Source of the DNA: an uncultured Actinomyces sp.
GTDB lineage: Bacteria; Actinomycetota; Actinomycetes; Actinomycetales; Actinomycetaceae
Direction: 5' to 3'
Length of the DNA: 5,145 nucleotides
NCBI GenBank assembly: GCA_938030835.1
Contig: CALHID010000044.1
Coordinates: forward strand, 1 to 5,145
The translations under genes and the position numbers were made by a program. This document shows, piece by piece, positions 1 to 4,648 of the stretch (position 1 is the first letter of the stretch; every line of letters starts with the position of its first letter). The notes beneath the pieces were generated by a model. It searched no databases and was not told the DNA's origin. It was given only the letters and a program-made list of their open reading frames with translations.

Positions 1-403
1 TGTGGCGATGGCTGGGTTTGGGCACCGCTATCCCTCCTTGGCGATTTGGCCGCTTCACGCGCCGGCTGAGCCTTGGGAGTACTCCCCTGAGCAATTACGA
101 GGCATCAGCGACCTTGTGCACGCTATGCACGCGGCGACGGGCGCGGAGGTGCCGTGTAACGAGGAGTGGTACTACCGGCCGCCGAGTTCATCGATCCCCA
201 TGCGCATGAGGATTTTGATCAAGTGGAGGATTTCCACGATCGCCGGTTTTGAGGGCGGGACAAGGATTTACCTCAATACGATTGATCCGTGGTCCGTGCA
301 CCAGCGGATGCTGGAACGCCTGGTTGTCATGCGTGATGAGTGTTCGATCGCCCAGATGAAGCTAGGTGAGGAGTGCAAGGTCACGCCGCTGCTGTTGAGG
401 TGA
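1..403 (+). CDS. DUF4921 family protein, galactose-1-phosphate uridylyltransferase-like, 3' end only
   Basis: About 133 C-terminal residues are visible; the 5' part lies left of the window. The GTG at 2-4 is almost certainly an internal valine, because the family is much longer than this. Recognisable stretches are GHRYPSLAIW near residues 7-16, NEEWYYRPP at 53-61, ILIKWRIS at 71-78 and AGFEGGTRIYLNTIDP at 81-96. I recall these as the C-terminal signature of actinobacterial DUF4921 proteins, which share the GalT/HIT-type nucleotidyltransferase fold. The catalytic HPH-type histidine motif of GalT would be in the missing N-terminal part, so activity cannot be judged here. The function of DUF4921 is not established; sugar-phosphate nucleotidyl transfer is only an inference from the fold. 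The gene stops at TGA 401-403 and is followed by a weak terminator. No gene follows on this strand for about 500 bases, so it is probably the last gene of its unit. Confidence 0.8.
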   Translation, partial: VAMAGFGHRYPSLAIWPLHAPAEPWEYSPEQLRGISDLVHAMHAATGAEVPCNEEWYYRPPSSSIPMRMRILIKWRISTIAGFEGGTRIYLNTIDPWSVHQRMLERLVVMRDECSIAQMKLGEECKVTPLLLR

Positions 404-418
404 GGGTTCGGGCGGGTT

Positions 419-439
419 ACCGGCGTCGGTTTGTTTTTT
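419..439 (+). terminator. Weak candidate rho-independent terminator of the DUF4921 gene
   Basis: A short hairpin ACCG-GCGT-CGGT (419-430) lies 15 bases after the stop codon and is followed at once by TTGTTTTTT (431-439). The U-tract is good but the stem has only four pairs, so termination may be inefficient. Confidence 0.35.
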
Positions 440-442
440 ACA

Positions 443-590
443 CGAGGTCAAGATGATCTCGCTCCCGGTTCGCCGGGCATGGCAAAGGCGAGAGACCCGA
501 GGCCTGCCCTGAAACGGTGGGCTGGCTGGCTTCTCTCGCCTTATACAAATGTCGGGCCTTCGGCCCCCACTTTCTGACGGGCTTTTATTT
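443..590 (+). other. Row of hairpins in a gene-free region; possible structured RNA
   Basis: Four hairpins follow one another. First, 443-450 pairs with 454-461 (8 bp including one G-U, loop AGA). Second, CCCGG 464-468 pairs with CCGGG 473-477 around a TTCG loop. Third, AAGGCGAGAGA 485-495 pairs perfectly with 532-542, enclosing an inner stem of 502-509 against 519-526 with one mismatch. Fourth, GGGCC 554-558 pairs with GGCCC 562-566. The plus strand then has GGGC followed by TTTTATTT (579-590), which could end a transcript of about 150 nt; the minus strand has no comparable U-tract at its far end. I looked for the conserved SRP RNA, tmRNA and RNase P sequences and did not see them. The orientation is an inference and no known RNA family is claimed. 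Between here and the palindrome there is only a direct repeat, TCGAGCCT, at 590-597 and 623-630. Confidence 0.3.
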
Positions 591-648
591 CGAGCCTCGC
601 GGGGGGTACCAACCCGACAGGGTCGAGCCTAACAGGGATTGATCAGGA

Positions 649-664
649 AAGCTAGGCCTAGCTT
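649..664. repeat. 16-bp perfect palindrome AAGCTAGGCCTAGCTT
   Basis: All eight base pairs of the dyad match around a central GGCC, with a CTAG in each half. It has no loop, so it looks more like a binding site for a dimeric protein than an RNA hairpin. It lies 33 bases beyond the tRNA-Ser terminator, and no gene start within 200 bases is obviously controlled by it. No role is assigned. Confidence 0.5.
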
Positions 665-696
665 GAAATCAAAACAGTGCGGGTGTTCTACCCAAT

Positions 697-734
697 AAAA
701 AACTTGTGGCCCCAACATCAGTTGGGGCCACAAG
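697..734 (-). terminator. Strong rho-independent terminator of tRNA-Ser
   Basis: Read on the minus strand, a perfect 14-bp stem (CTTGTGGCCCCAAC against GTTGGGGCCACAAG, 703-716 with 721-734) closes a 4-nt loop and is followed by six Ts (702-697), then ATT. It begins 9 bases past the tRNA 3' end, in the right orientation to end that transcript. This is the clearest terminator in the window. Confidence 0.93.
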
Positions 735-742
735 CCTAAACG

Positions 743-829
743 CGGTAGCGCAGGGATTTGAACCCTGGGTGGCTGTTACACCACACAGCATTTCGAGTGC
801 TGCACCTTCGGCCGCTCGGACACGCTACC
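743..829 (-). tRNA. tRNA-Ser (anticodon CGA)
   Basis: The 87-nt minus-strand sequence folds as a class II tRNA that decodes the serine codon UCG. The acceptor arms GGTAGCG (829-823) and CGCTACC (750-744) pair at all seven positions, with discriminator G at 743 as expected for tRNA-Ser. The anticodon stem CAGCA/TGCTG encloses the loop CTCGAAA, with anticodon CGA at 795-793. A long variable arm with a GTGG/CCAC stem, typical of serine, leucine and tyrosine tRNAs, precedes the T arm CAGGG-TTCAAAT-CCCTG. The 3' CCA is not encoded (the genome continues CG), so CCA must be added after transcription. The gene is monocistronic, with its own promoter upstream and a strong terminator downstream. No duplicated 3' end was seen in the window, so there is no sign here of an element integrated at this tRNA. 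Confidence 0.96.
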
Positions 830-839
830 TCGGCACCCC

Positions 840-868
840 ACAATAGCGGATCTGGCAGGATGGGGCAA
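840..868 (-). promoter_or_regulatory. Probable promoter of tRNA-Ser
   Basis: On the minus strand TTGCCC (868-863) and TATTGT (845-840) are separated by exactly 17 bp, matching a housekeeping sigma-70-type promoter. Transcription would start a few bases before the mature tRNA 5' end at 829. It is back to back with the promoter of the SCP_3 gene. Confidence 0.6.
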
Positions 869-895
869 TTCCACGCCAAGATCGAGGAAGCGACC

Positions 896-901
896 TAGAC
901 T
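896..901 (+). promoter_or_regulatory. -10 box of a leaderless transcript for the SCP_3 gene
   Basis: TAGACT fits the actinobacterial TANNNT -10 consensus and ends 6 nt before the ATG at 908, so the transcript would start at or next to the A of the start codon. No Shine-Dalgarno sequence sits at normal spacing. No convincing -35 box is visible. The same TAGACT and the same 6-nt spacing recur before the gene at 1685. Confidence 0.6.
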
Positions 902-907
902 GACGAC

Positions 908-1285
908 ATGGCAAAACGGCGTATCGATCCAGCAGAAGGCCACAGCGCTCTCCTCACGTGGTACCGCGCCCCCGAAAGCGCCTCGCGAGCAACTCTTTTC
1001 ACCGCCGTACGCTACACGCTCGAAGAAATCGCAGCCCTGCACCCCGGCCGCTCGGTCGAGCTCCGCGTTCCCCCGGCCGGTGCCACTCAGATCCTGCCAG
1101 GAACAACTCACCGCCGAGGGACTCCCCCGGCGGTGATCGAAATGTCGCCAGAAACCTGGCTCAAACTCGCATGCGGAATGCTGGACTGGAATGACGCGCT
1201 CTCCCACGGGGACCTTCAGGCCTCGGGACAGCGCACCGACCTATCGGCCTACCTTCCGCTATTCCCAAACCTGCGCGCAGACTAA
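908..1285 (+). CDS. Sterol carrier family protein (SCP_3, bacterial SCP ortholog)
   Basis: This 125-residue soluble protein has no signal peptide or membrane segment. It matches the small actinobacterial family annotated as bacterial SCP orthologs over its whole length: MAKRRIDP at the start, AVRYTLEEIAALHPGRSVE at 33-51, RVPP at 53-56, HRRGTPPAVIEMSPETWLKL at 68-87 and ASGQRTDLSAYLPL at 105-118. The fold is related to sterol carrier protein 2, which binds lipids in a hydrophobic cavity; the bacterial ligand and role are unknown. The start is well supported, because the family begins with this motif and a leaderless -10 box is correctly placed in front. The gene is divergent from tRNA-Ser and ends one base from the convergent DUF4235 gene, with no terminator visible between them. 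It therefore appears to be a single-gene unit whose transcript may run into DUF4235 as antisense. Confidence 0.88.
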   Translation: MAKRRIDPAEGHSALLTWYRAPESASRATLFTAVRYTLEEIAALHPGRSVELRVPPAGATQILPGTTHRRGTPPAVIEMSPETWLKLACGMLDWNDALSHGDLQASGQRTDLSAYLPLFPNLRAD

Positions 1286-1286
1286 A

Positions 1287-1580
1287 TCAGGCCTCGATAG
1301 CGGGATTCTGAATCTGGTCAAGGACCTGCGCGACCCCCTCAACAGGAGCAAACCACTTATTAGTGCGGTTCACGACGCCGCGCTGAGCAACTGCTGCGAT
1401 AGCTGCAGAAACCGCGGCAAAAGCGACCACGGAAACCAAGGATGCCGTGCCATCATCATCTTGAGGTGCGGCCTGACCGGTCACAGCCTTCCACCCCAGC
1501 TCCGCGGCTTTTCCGGCCACAAAACCGACGGCCATCGACAGCCCTGCGGTAATGAGTTTCTGGCTAAGACTGCTTCCCAT
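1287..1580 (-). CDS. DUF4235 domain-containing small membrane protein
   Basis: The protein has 97 residues starting MGSSLSQKL. The frame could begin 15 codons earlier, at 1625, but the ATG at 1580 has a proper AAGGAG ribosome binding site, and DUF4235 proteins begin with this kind of short polar head, so the shorter start is chosen. A first hydrophobic stretch with small residues lies at about 8-25. A conserved-looking GWKAVTGQAAPQDDD segment (29-43) follows, then a second alanine-rich hydrophobic segment at about 47-66, and a polar tail. This is the usual DUF4235 layout: two helices with a WK..TG..P loop. The function is unknown; the family is small and membrane-associated in actinobacteria. 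The gene converges on the SCP_3 gene with a 1-nt gap and is divergent from the ThiB-like lipoprotein gene across about 100 bp. No clear promoter boxes were found for it. Confidence 0.85.
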   Translation of the reverse strand: MGSSLSQKLITAGLSMAVGFVAGKAAELGWKAVTGQAAPQDDDGTASLVSVVAFAAVSAAIAAVAQRGVVNRTNKWFAPVEGVAQVLDQIQNPAIEA

Positions 1581-1585
1581 GATGA

Positions 1586-1591
1586 CTCCTT
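1586..1591 (-). promoter_or_regulatory. Ribosome binding site deciding the DUF4235 start
   Basis: AAGGAG on the minus strand lies 5 nt before the ATG at 1580. It selects this start over the in-frame upstream start at 1625 and shows that this gene, unlike its two plus-strand neighbours, uses a conventional leader. Confidence 0.75.
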
Positions 1592-1672
1592 GCGTCAGAT
1601 AGCATCGAACACTCGATACTGACATTTTGCCCTATCACCGCGGGAATATCTCTCCTTCCATGCACTATTGCT

Positions 1673-1678
1673 TAGACT
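1673..1678 (+). promoter_or_regulatory. -10 box of a leaderless transcript for the ThiB-like lipoprotein
   Basis: TAGACT is followed by GGTACG and then the GTG start at 1685, giving the same box and the same 6-nt gap as at 896-901. No Shine-Dalgarno sequence is present before the GTG. A leaderless mRNA leaves no room for a 5' riboswitch, such as the TPP element often found before thiamine genes. Confidence 0.6.
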
Positions 1679-1684
1679 GGTACG

Positions 1685-2710
1685 GTGCGAAAGACCAAGA
1701 CCGCCTCCCCGTCCACCCAACGCCAAGCTCGCCGCTTCGCCAGTGCCACTCTCCTATGCGCGCTCGCACTGAGCGCCTGTTCCCCGTCAATCCCTCAGGG
1801 AGCCCAGTGGACGGACGATCCTTTCCGCACAGACTCAAGCTCGTCTACCCAAGCGGGCTCGGCCTCGGCAGTAGCGAAGCACACGAAGGCAAGCGGTGAC
1901 CAAGGAATCCCGCGCGGAAGCGGAACCCTACGCGTCGCTTACGCGCCCGGCTGGCAACTTCCCGCTGATTACGTCTCTGCTTTCGAGGCGGCCAGCGGCT
2001 ACACCGTTGAGCAGAGTGAGTACGCTCCGAATTCGTCGCAAAATGCCGACGTCATCTTTGGCGTCGATTCAAAACAAGCTGCTGCTTTGGGGACAGCAAT
2101 CCCCATCGGCAATGACCCGGTATGCGCATGGGCTGATCGCTCATGGTTCTCCGCAAATAGCAAGCCACTCCCCTCTTCACTCAAGGACCTTTCCTCGGCA
2201 AACTTCGCCCCTCTGACTGCGATTCCTTCCCAGGATTCCGAGGCCGGCGCTGCTTTTGCCACGAAGGCCAGCTCAGTCCTCGGCGAGGACTACGAGGACT
2301 GGAAAGAAAACCTGAACGACGCGCATTCGATCTCTTCCTCCGCGGCGGAAGCCTTGGGACAGTGGACCGCTACCCTTGCGGATGATCGCCTTTCACTCAT
2401 CTCGGGCGCGACCAGCGCGCAGGGCTCCCACCAGCGTCCGATCCTGATCTGGGATGCGCGCCTGGCAGTTGCTGCAGCTTCCAATACCGGCACCGAAAGC
2501 CGCGCCGAGGCTATCCCTGGGACCTGCGTGGATTCAACCGTTTCAGCCGCAGTCCCACAGTCTTCTTCAAATTCCGAGGCCGTTCGCTCCTTCCAAGCAT
2601 TCCTCGAATCCCAGCTGGGGAAGAACGCGGCCGCCTACGCGGGACTTGCCTATAACGAAGGAGTCCCCGAGGACTCGCAAGCCGCGTGGTTCATGAAGCC
2701 GGCGAAGTAG
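1685..2710 (+). CDS. Substrate-binding lipoprotein, divergent ThiB (thiamine ABC transporter) type
   Basis: The protein has 341 residues with a GTG start, placed 6 nt after a -10 box. The N-terminus is a lipoprotein signal: basic residues at 2-17, a hydrophobic core at about 18-29 and lipobox LSAC with Cys32, so it should be lipid-anchored outside the membrane. A Ser/Thr/Ala-rich linker (about 33-78) precedes the domain. The domain opens with TLRVAYAPGW (81-90) and has ADVIFGVDS (121-129), IPIGNDPVCAWADRSWF (139-155), PLPSSLKDL (161-169), RPILIWDA (251-258) and GTCVDS (279-284). The order and spacing resemble ThiB-like proteins: the G-D-VC-D-WF stretch, 'P.SL.DL', and a late Thr-Cys before the C-terminal lobe. 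The match is divergent, so the ligand could differ from thiamine. No permease or ATPase gene is adjacent. Its 3' end overlaps the LssY-domain gene by 20 bp, tail to tail. Confidence is high for a lipoprotein with a solute-binding fold and moderate for the thiamine link. Confidence 0.75.
   Translation: MRKTKTASPSTQRQARRFASATLLCALALSACSPSIPQGAQWTDDPFRTDSSSSTQAGSASAVAKHTKASGDQGIPRGSGTLRVAYAPGWQLPADYVSAFEAASGYTVEQSEYAPNSSQNADVIFGVDSKQAAALGTAIPIGNDPVCAWADRSWFSANSKPLPSSLKDLSSANFAPLTAIPSQDSEAGAAFATKASSVLGEDYEDWKENLNDAHSISSSAAEALGQWTATLADDRLSLISGATSAQGSHQRPILIWDARLAVAAASNTGTESRAEAIPGTCVDSTVSAAVPQSSSNSEAVRSFQAFLESQLGKNAAAYAGLAYNEGVPEDSQAAWFMKPAK
2661..2676 (-). terminator. Candidate terminator hairpin of the LssY-domain gene, inside the ThiB-like gene
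   Basis: On the minus strand GAGTCC-TCGG-GGACTC forms a perfect 6-bp stem whose upstream arm starts 14 bases beyond the LssY stop codon. The bases after it, CTTCGTTAT, are only modestly U-rich. The same bases code for VPEDS near the end of the ThiB-like protein. Confidence 0.35.
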
Positions 2711-4166
2711 GCAGGCCTCCTGCAGCCTTTGCTTTCGCCTGAAGCCGTTCTTTCTTACGCTCTCTGACCCATTGGTGGCACGCGCGCGCAGAAAGGGCCA
2801 ATAGGGCAAGCACTCCCAAAGACGAACGAATCAGCGTCATCAAGACGATGTGAGTTGCACCTGAACTGGCAATATCTGCAGCGCCAAAAATAATGTCGGC
2901 ACTCAGGGCTGTCAGAAGGATAATTCGCGCACGAGGATGCCCGTTCCACGTCATGACAGCAGTGATGATTTCCATAACAAGAAGTATCAAAGTCACAAGG
3001 GCGACAATCAGCCTCATCGTCAAAATGTAGATTTGCGCATCGGCGACATCATCAATGCCGATGACATTAAGCGCGATGTATTTCCACGGATTTTGAAGGA
3101 CGAGATAGGTCTGGAACAGCTCGGTTGCAAACATAAGGGCAACCAGGGCCATACCGACAACCAGTTGAACTGGGCGCTGGCGATCCGCTTGAGAATCGAC
3201 ATCGTGAGCATCTGCCATTTCATGCGCATCATCATCGTTGGGCTCAACGTCTTGAACATCCAATAAGTACAAGTCACCGTCGGTGATGACTCGGTCGCCA
3301 CCACCATTTTTGTCGTGGTAGGAACTGAAGAAATCGGGAAGAATCTCAAGCTCTGCCGCGGGGTTAGCGAAGAGGACATCATCGACAATGAAGTTGCGCT
3401 CGATGTCGATATCGGCATCGATCTTATGGGTGATTTGGAAGGTCAAAAGACTCAATCCGACAGCACGATCAAAGGTTCCCGCTGCAAGCCATTCGACGCG
3501 ACGACCACCCGGAAGAACCCAGCCATCAGGCGTCCGCCAAAAACGCACGTGATGGCGTTCTGAAGAACGACCGGGAACCGCTTTTTGGTAGGCGAAGTCC
3601 TGCTTACGTCCAAAGAGCACAAGATTCGAAACTGGCGCAGCATCGTAGCTTCTTCGACTGATGAAGGCCCGTATTACTCGAAGAACGGTGCGGGGCGTAA
3701 TCGGGTCAGCGCGCACCCAGCCGGCCGCTGTCATGGCAGCGTGAATATCGATCTCGCTACCAACAAGAGCGAGGTTTACCGGGTCACCGAGAAGGCCATC
3801 AGCAGTCCTTGTACGACCGATAAAGTAGTCGGGAACATACAGCCACGTGAGCAACTGGTGGATTCTGGGAAGTGCGAGGTAGGCGGTAACAGCCCAGCAG
3901 ATTAGAAACCAGGCGATGGCAGTAGGTTTGAGCTTGATTGAACCCGCCAAGAAAACGTAGGCAAGCCACAGTGTTGCCACACCGGAAAAGATAAAGAACA
4001 GGGCATCGACGACATCATCGAAACCCCAGTCGCGGTCCTGCGTAAACGAGAGTTTGTCAGATGCGCGCTGGTAAACAGGGGGTTTCTGGGGACGCGGGCG
4101 CGAATGAGCGGAGGCGTTTTCGCCTTCATAGTTCGACTCAATGGCCGATACGTGATTCTCGCTCAT
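2691..4166 (-). CDS. Polytopic membrane protein with LssY C-terminal domain
   Basis: The protein has 491 residues. A polar head (1-45) precedes two predicted membrane helices (about 53-75 and 83-99). An LssY_C domain spans about 126-265, with DPVNLALVGS (128-137), AAGW (147-150), PVSNLVLFGRKQDFAYQK (178-195), RHHVRFWRTPDGW (204-216), AAGTFDRAVGLS (228-239) and THKIDADIDIERNFIVDDV (246-264). An acidic linker (about 303-328) and four further helices (about 333-355, 382-405, 413-432, 437-460) follow, then a Lys/Arg-rich tail. The domain is named after the Legionella Lss secretion locus; its function is unknown. Elsewhere it can be fused to DedA or PAP2 modules, but no PAP2 phosphatase motif (PSGH or SR..H...D) is present here. 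The start is supported by AGGAAGG just before the ATG. No secretion genes are nearby, so a secretion role should not be assumed. Base composition appears less GC-rich than that of the SCP_3 gene. Confidence 0.82.
   Translation of the reverse strand: MSENHVSAIESNYEGENASAHSRPRPQKPPVYQRASDKLSFTQDRDWGFDDVVDALFFIFSGVATLWLAYVFLAGSIKLKPTAIAWFLICWAVTAYLALPRIHQLLTWLYVPDYFIGRTRTADGLLGDPVNLALVGSEIDIHAAMTAAGWVRADPITPRTVLRVIRAFISRRSYDAAPVSNLVLFGRKQDFAYQKAVPGRSSERHHVRFWRTPDGWVLPGGRRVEWLAAGTFDRAVGLSLLTFQITHKIDADIDIERNFIVDDVLFANPAAELEILPDFFSSYHDKNGGGDRVITDGDLYLLDVQDVEPNDDDAHEMADAHDVDSQADRQRPVQLVVGMALVALMFATELFQTYLVLQNPWKYIALNVIGIDDVADAQIYILTMRLIVALVTLILLVMEIITAVMTWNGHPRARIILLTALSADIIFGAADIASSGATHIVLMTLIRSSLGVLALLALSARACHQWVRERKKERLQAKAKAAGGLPTSPAS
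2711..2730 (+). terminator. Candidate terminator hairpin of the ThiB-like gene, inside the LssY-domain gene
   Basis: GCAGG-CCT-CCTGC (2711-2723) forms a 5-bp hairpin directly after the TAG stop at 2708-2710, followed by AGCCTTTGCTTTC. The stem is compact and GC-rich but the U-tract is broken. It lies within the last codons of the LssY-domain protein. Confidence 0.35.
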
Positions 4167-4169
4167 GTC

Positions 4170-4204
4170 CCTTCCTCATGCGTAGACGTGTAGCCACAAG
4201 CCTA
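4170..4204 (-). promoter_or_regulatory. Probable promoter and ribosome binding site of the LssY-domain gene
   Basis: On the minus strand TAGGCT (4204-4199) fits the TANNNT -10 consensus. The Shine-Dalgarno sequence AGGAAGG (4176-4170) precedes the ATG at 4166. Transcription from this box would give a leader of about 25 nt. No recognisable -35 hexamer lies 16-18 bp upstream, so the -10 assignment is tentative; the Shine-Dalgarno sequence is solid. Confidence 0.45.
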
Positions 4205-4321
4205 GTCTGAGAAGGCTCATCCTTCCGCTTTTCTGAGAGCCTGTATTCTCATCGTTTACACCTCGGCAGCGCGGGCTTTTCGAGCTGATGACATCGTCAT
4301 AAGACATACCGAGAAGAGATT

Positions 4322-4356
4322 GAGGGCGCCCGGAAAGAGACTCAACAGGCGCCCTC
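4322..4356. repeat. 9-bp perfect inverted repeat GAGGGCGCC / GGCGCCCTC
   Basis: GAGGGCGCC (4322-4330) and GGCGCCCTC (4348-4356) pair fully around a 17-nt loop. TTGAG (4320-4324) could instead pair with CTCAA (4341-4345), so two mutually exclusive folds are possible. Neither strand has a U-tract after it, which argues against a simple terminator. Confidence 0.5.
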
Positions 4357-4358
4357 GT

Positions 4359-4394
4359 GGAGACGCAGAATGTCAGGGGGTGTTTTACGTCTCC
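4359..4394. repeat. 7-bp perfect inverted repeat GGAGACG / CGTCTCC
   Basis: GGAGACG (4359-4365) pairs with CGTCTCC (4388-4394) around a 22-nt loop. It sits two bases from the 4322-4356 repeat, so the two could form neighbouring stems of one RNA. Confidence 0.45.
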
Positions 4395-4567
4395 GTTCCT
4401 CACGTTAGCGCCGACAAGAAATCATTCGAAGGTTTTTACTTCTGTGTTTTTCTCAAGATTTTCCCTTAAATAAGAAGGTATCGAGCATATGTGACAACCA
4501 TGTCTACCGAAATAAAACAGGGTGATGCGATTTGAACAAAATTGGCAAACCAACACCCGTGACACAC

Positions 4568-4626
4568 AAATAAAACACCCTCCAGCCTTAAAAAGGACTT
4601 TAGTCCCATTCTTGGCTGAAGGGTTG
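4568..4626 (-). terminator. Terminator of the FMN reductase-like gene
   Basis: On the minus strand, 23 bases after the TAA stop, a long imperfect stem pairs CAACCCTTCAGCC with GGCTGGAGGGTG (4626-4614 against 4587-4576, one bulge and one mismatch). A smaller GGAC-TAAA-GTCC hairpin (4606-4595) is nested inside, and TTTTATTT (4575-4568) follows. The opposite strand has GGGTTGTTTAATT after the same stem, so the element could also stop plus-strand transcription. Confidence 0.75.
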
Positions 4627-4648
4627 TTTAATTCAGCGAACTCTGCGC

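Larger units (their letters stand above)
4205..4567. other. Gene-free region upstream of the LssY-domain gene
   Basis: No convincing coding sequence was found on either strand. The frame open at 4176-4403 (minus) has a composition unlike a protein family member and no good ribosome binding site. The segment holds a 13-nt dyad ATGAC-ATC-GTCAT (4288-4300), two adjacent long inverted repeats (4322-4394) and an AT-rich patch: 4441-4500 has 21 G or C in 60 bases. It could be a long regulatory region, an unrecognised small RNA or the remains of a lost gene. Confidence 0.4.

Noticed and set aside
2..4. GTG as the start of the first gene
   Set aside because: The matching family is much longer, and this segment aligns with its C-terminal part, so the true start is left of the window.
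443..590. SRP 4.5S RNA, tmRNA or RNase P RNA
   Set aside because: The conserved core sequences of these RNAs, such as the GGAAG..AGCA apical loop of SRP RNA, are absent on both strands.
743..829. tRNA-Ser as an attachment site of an integrated element
   Set aside because: No repeated tRNA 3' end, integrase or phage gene is visible in the window.
776..1207. Long open frame on the minus strand
   Set aside because: It runs through the tRNA-Ser gene and antisense to the SCP_3 gene, and its product resembles no family; it is a by-product of GC-rich coding sequence.
1604..1617. TCGAACACTCGA as a LexA (SOS) box between the divergent DUF4235 and lipoprotein genes
   Set aside because: Only one half matches the actinobacterial TCGAAC-N4-GTTCGA pattern; the second half is shifted and incomplete.
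1581..1625. Longer N-terminus for the DUF4235 protein
   Set aside because: The internal ATG at 1580 has a well-placed AAGGAG, and the extra 15 residues do not resemble the family.
1600..1684. TPP riboswitch before the ThiB-like gene
   Set aside because: No TPP core sequences are visible and the promoter places the transcript start at the GTG itself.
2937..3563. Plus-strand frames antisense to the LssY-domain gene
   Set aside because: They lie fully within a well-supported coding sequence and encode no recognisable domain.
2691..4166. PAP2-type lipid phosphatase activity in the LssY-domain protein
   Set aside because: None of the PAP2 catalytic motifs (K......RP, PSGH, SR.....H...D) is present.
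4500..4535. Tiny plus-strand frame MSTEIKQGDAI in the AT-rich patch
   Set aside because: It has 11 codons, no ribosome binding site or clear promoter, and no known homologue.
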